Shown here piece after piece: positions 6,169 through 6,454 of a DNA stretch of 6,454 nucleotides. Numbering within the stretch: the first letter of the stretch is position 1; every line of letters starts with the position of its first letter. The DNA comes from JBBSUX01 sp038234045 (lineage in GTDB: Bacteria > Pseudomonadota > Gammaproteobacteria > Burkholderiales > Burkholderiaceae_C). Position numbers and translations under genes: made by a program. The stretch covers positions 1 through 6,454 of the forward strand of contig JBBSUX010000202.1 in assembly GCA_038234045.1 (NCBI GenBank), written 5' to 3'. The notes below the pieces were generated by a model. The model was not told the origin of the DNA. It worked only from the letters and a program-made list of their open reading frames with translations, and made no database searches.

Positions 6169-6197
6169 AAAAACATTCCGATGTTGCAGTGCAGCAT
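6165..6197 (-). CDS. Possible 10-codon upstream ORF in the patatin leader
   Basis: Reading leftward from ATG at 6197, the frame encodes MLHCNIGMFL and ends in TGA at 6165-6167, overlapping the patatin ATG (6166-6168) by ATGA. A GGGAG stands ten bases before its ATG. It could be a short leader peptide coupling translation to the patatin gene, or chance. There is no coding-bias evidence at this length, and the alternative TTG start of the patatin gene would read through it in another frame. Confidence 0.2.
   Translation of the reverse strand: MLHCNIGMFL
6181..6197. promoter_or_regulatory. 17-base near-perfect palindrome, candidate operator in the patatin leader
   Basis: ATGTTGCA-G-TGCAGCAT has 8-base arms around a single G, with one mismatch, which would be a G-U pair in RNA. 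It ends 12 bases before the patatin ATG, a position where a bound repressor would block expression. The TGCA-N-TGCA core resembles sites I associate with regulators of polyhydroxybutyrate genes (PhaR-type) in betaproteobacteria, but that resemblance is from memory and unverified. Confidence 0.35.
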
Positions 6198-6235
6198 TGT
6201 GAACTGTCTCCCGCAAATCCGCCTCTTGGTGACGT

Positions 6236-6265
6236 TTGCGTACATGGTCAAAAACCTGCTATAGT
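6236..6265 (+). promoter_or_regulatory. Sigma70-like promoter for tRNA-Tyr
   Basis: TTGCGT (6236-6241) and TATAGT (6260-6265) are separated by 18 bases and match the -35 and -10 consensus at four and five of six positions. Transcription would begin near 6272, about six bases before the mature tRNA. The spacing and place make this the natural promoter of the tRNA unit. Confidence 0.6.
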
Positions 6266-6277
6266 TCGAGGTTCGCC

Positions 6278-6363
6278 GGAGGGGTGCCCGAGTGGCTAAA
6301 GGGGGCAGACTGTAAATCTGTTGGCTTACGCCTACGCTGGTTCGAATCCAGCCTCCTCCACCA
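6278..6363 (+). tRNA. tRNA-Tyr (GUA anticodon), with encoded CCA
   Basis: The acceptor stem is GGAGGGG (6278-6284) with CTCCTCC (6353-6359), including one G-U pair. Discriminator A is at 6360 and encoded CCA at 6361-6363. The anticodon loop CTGTAAA has GTA at 6312-6314 between U33 and A37, on a five-pair stem (6305-6309 with 6317-6321). The long variable arm (6322-6335, GGC with GCC) marks it as a class II tRNA, as expected for bacterial tRNA-Tyr. The T arm is GCTGG-TTCGAAT-CCAGC (6336-6352). It is divergent from the patatin gene and is likely the first gene of a tRNA cluster. Confidence 0.97.
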
Positions 6364-6447
6364 GCGAACGCCAGCGGCATATGGATGCGCTTATCGGTCG
6401 GATGCGTCGGGTCTTTTGGCCCCGGATCTGATCGGCAGGCGTCGAGT

Positions 6448-6454
6448 GCGGGAG
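6448..6454 (+). tRNA. Probable first seven bases of tRNA-Gly (truncated by window end)
   Basis: The window ends in GCGGGAG, identical to the 5' acceptor strand of the usual bacterial tRNA-Gly(GCC). It stands 84 bases after tRNA-Tyr, where tRNA-Gly is expected in the tyr-gly-thr-tuf arrangement of many proteobacteria. Seven bases alone are weak, so the call rests mainly on context. The spacer 6364-6447 holds only a 7-base direct repeat, GGATGCG (6383-6389 and 6400-6406), and no ORF or clear terminator, consistent with a processed tRNA spacer. Confidence 0.45.

Noticed and set aside
6165..6380. 71-codon minus-strand frame containing WIRTSVGVSQQIYSLPPLAT
   Set aside because: Most of it is the antisense of the tRNA-Tyr gene. 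This peptide recurs in databases as a spurious annotation because the tRNA is conserved. Only its last ten codons are noted, as a separate possible leader.
6408..6424. Hairpin CGGG/CCCG with an internal T-run after tRNA-Tyr
   Set aside because: It is a four-pair stem with the T-run inside the loop and so does not have the form of a terminator.

Overview
The window looks like housekeeping DNA from a high-GC betaproteobacterium, probably of the order Burkholderiales and most likely Comamonadaceae-like. The reasons are the GC-rich codon use, the trpE–chorismate mutase–trpG–trpD–trpC gene order without trpF, trpB or trpA, the PatD-like patatin, and a tRNA-Tyr that seems to lead into a tRNA-Gly. 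The taxon is an inference from gene content, not from a marker gene.

Bases 1-4882 (+ strand) form one compact gene cluster for tryptophan synthesis from chorismate: trpE (5' end outside the window), a small AroQ-type chorismate mutase, trpG, trpD, trpC and ung (uracil-DNA glycosylase). Three junctions (trpE/aroQ, aroQ/trpG, trpC/ung) are 4-base ATGA stop/start overlaps, which suggests translational coupling. TrpE and TrpG form anthranilate synthase. TrpD adds the phosphoribosyl group, and TrpC makes indole-3-glycerol phosphate. The chorismate mutase lies exactly between the two anthranilate synthase subunits and would draw on the same substrate. The TrpF and TrpAB steps must be encoded elsewhere.

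The only sizeable gap in the cluster (trpG-trpD, 54 bases) is filled by an AT-rich element. A diverged second copy, aligned without gaps, lies 2.7 kb away in the convergent ung/patatin gap. These look like two members of a dispersed intergenic repeat family. The copy in the trp cluster appears to supply the ribosome-binding site of trpD.

Bases 4978-6168 (- strand) encode a patatin-like serine lipase/phospholipase. Its leader holds a near-perfect 17-base palindrome and a possible 10-codon upstream ORF that overlaps the patatin start by ATGA. Divergently, a sigma70-like promoter precedes a complete class II tRNA-Tyr(GUA) with encoded CCA. The last seven bases match the start of a tRNA-Gly, consistent with the tyr-gly-thr-tuf tRNA cluster common in proteobacteria.

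I see no mobile element, CRISPR array or clearly novel defence or metabolic system. The most interesting points are the sandwiched chorismate mutase with atypical active-site residues, the repeat pair, and the patatin leader.
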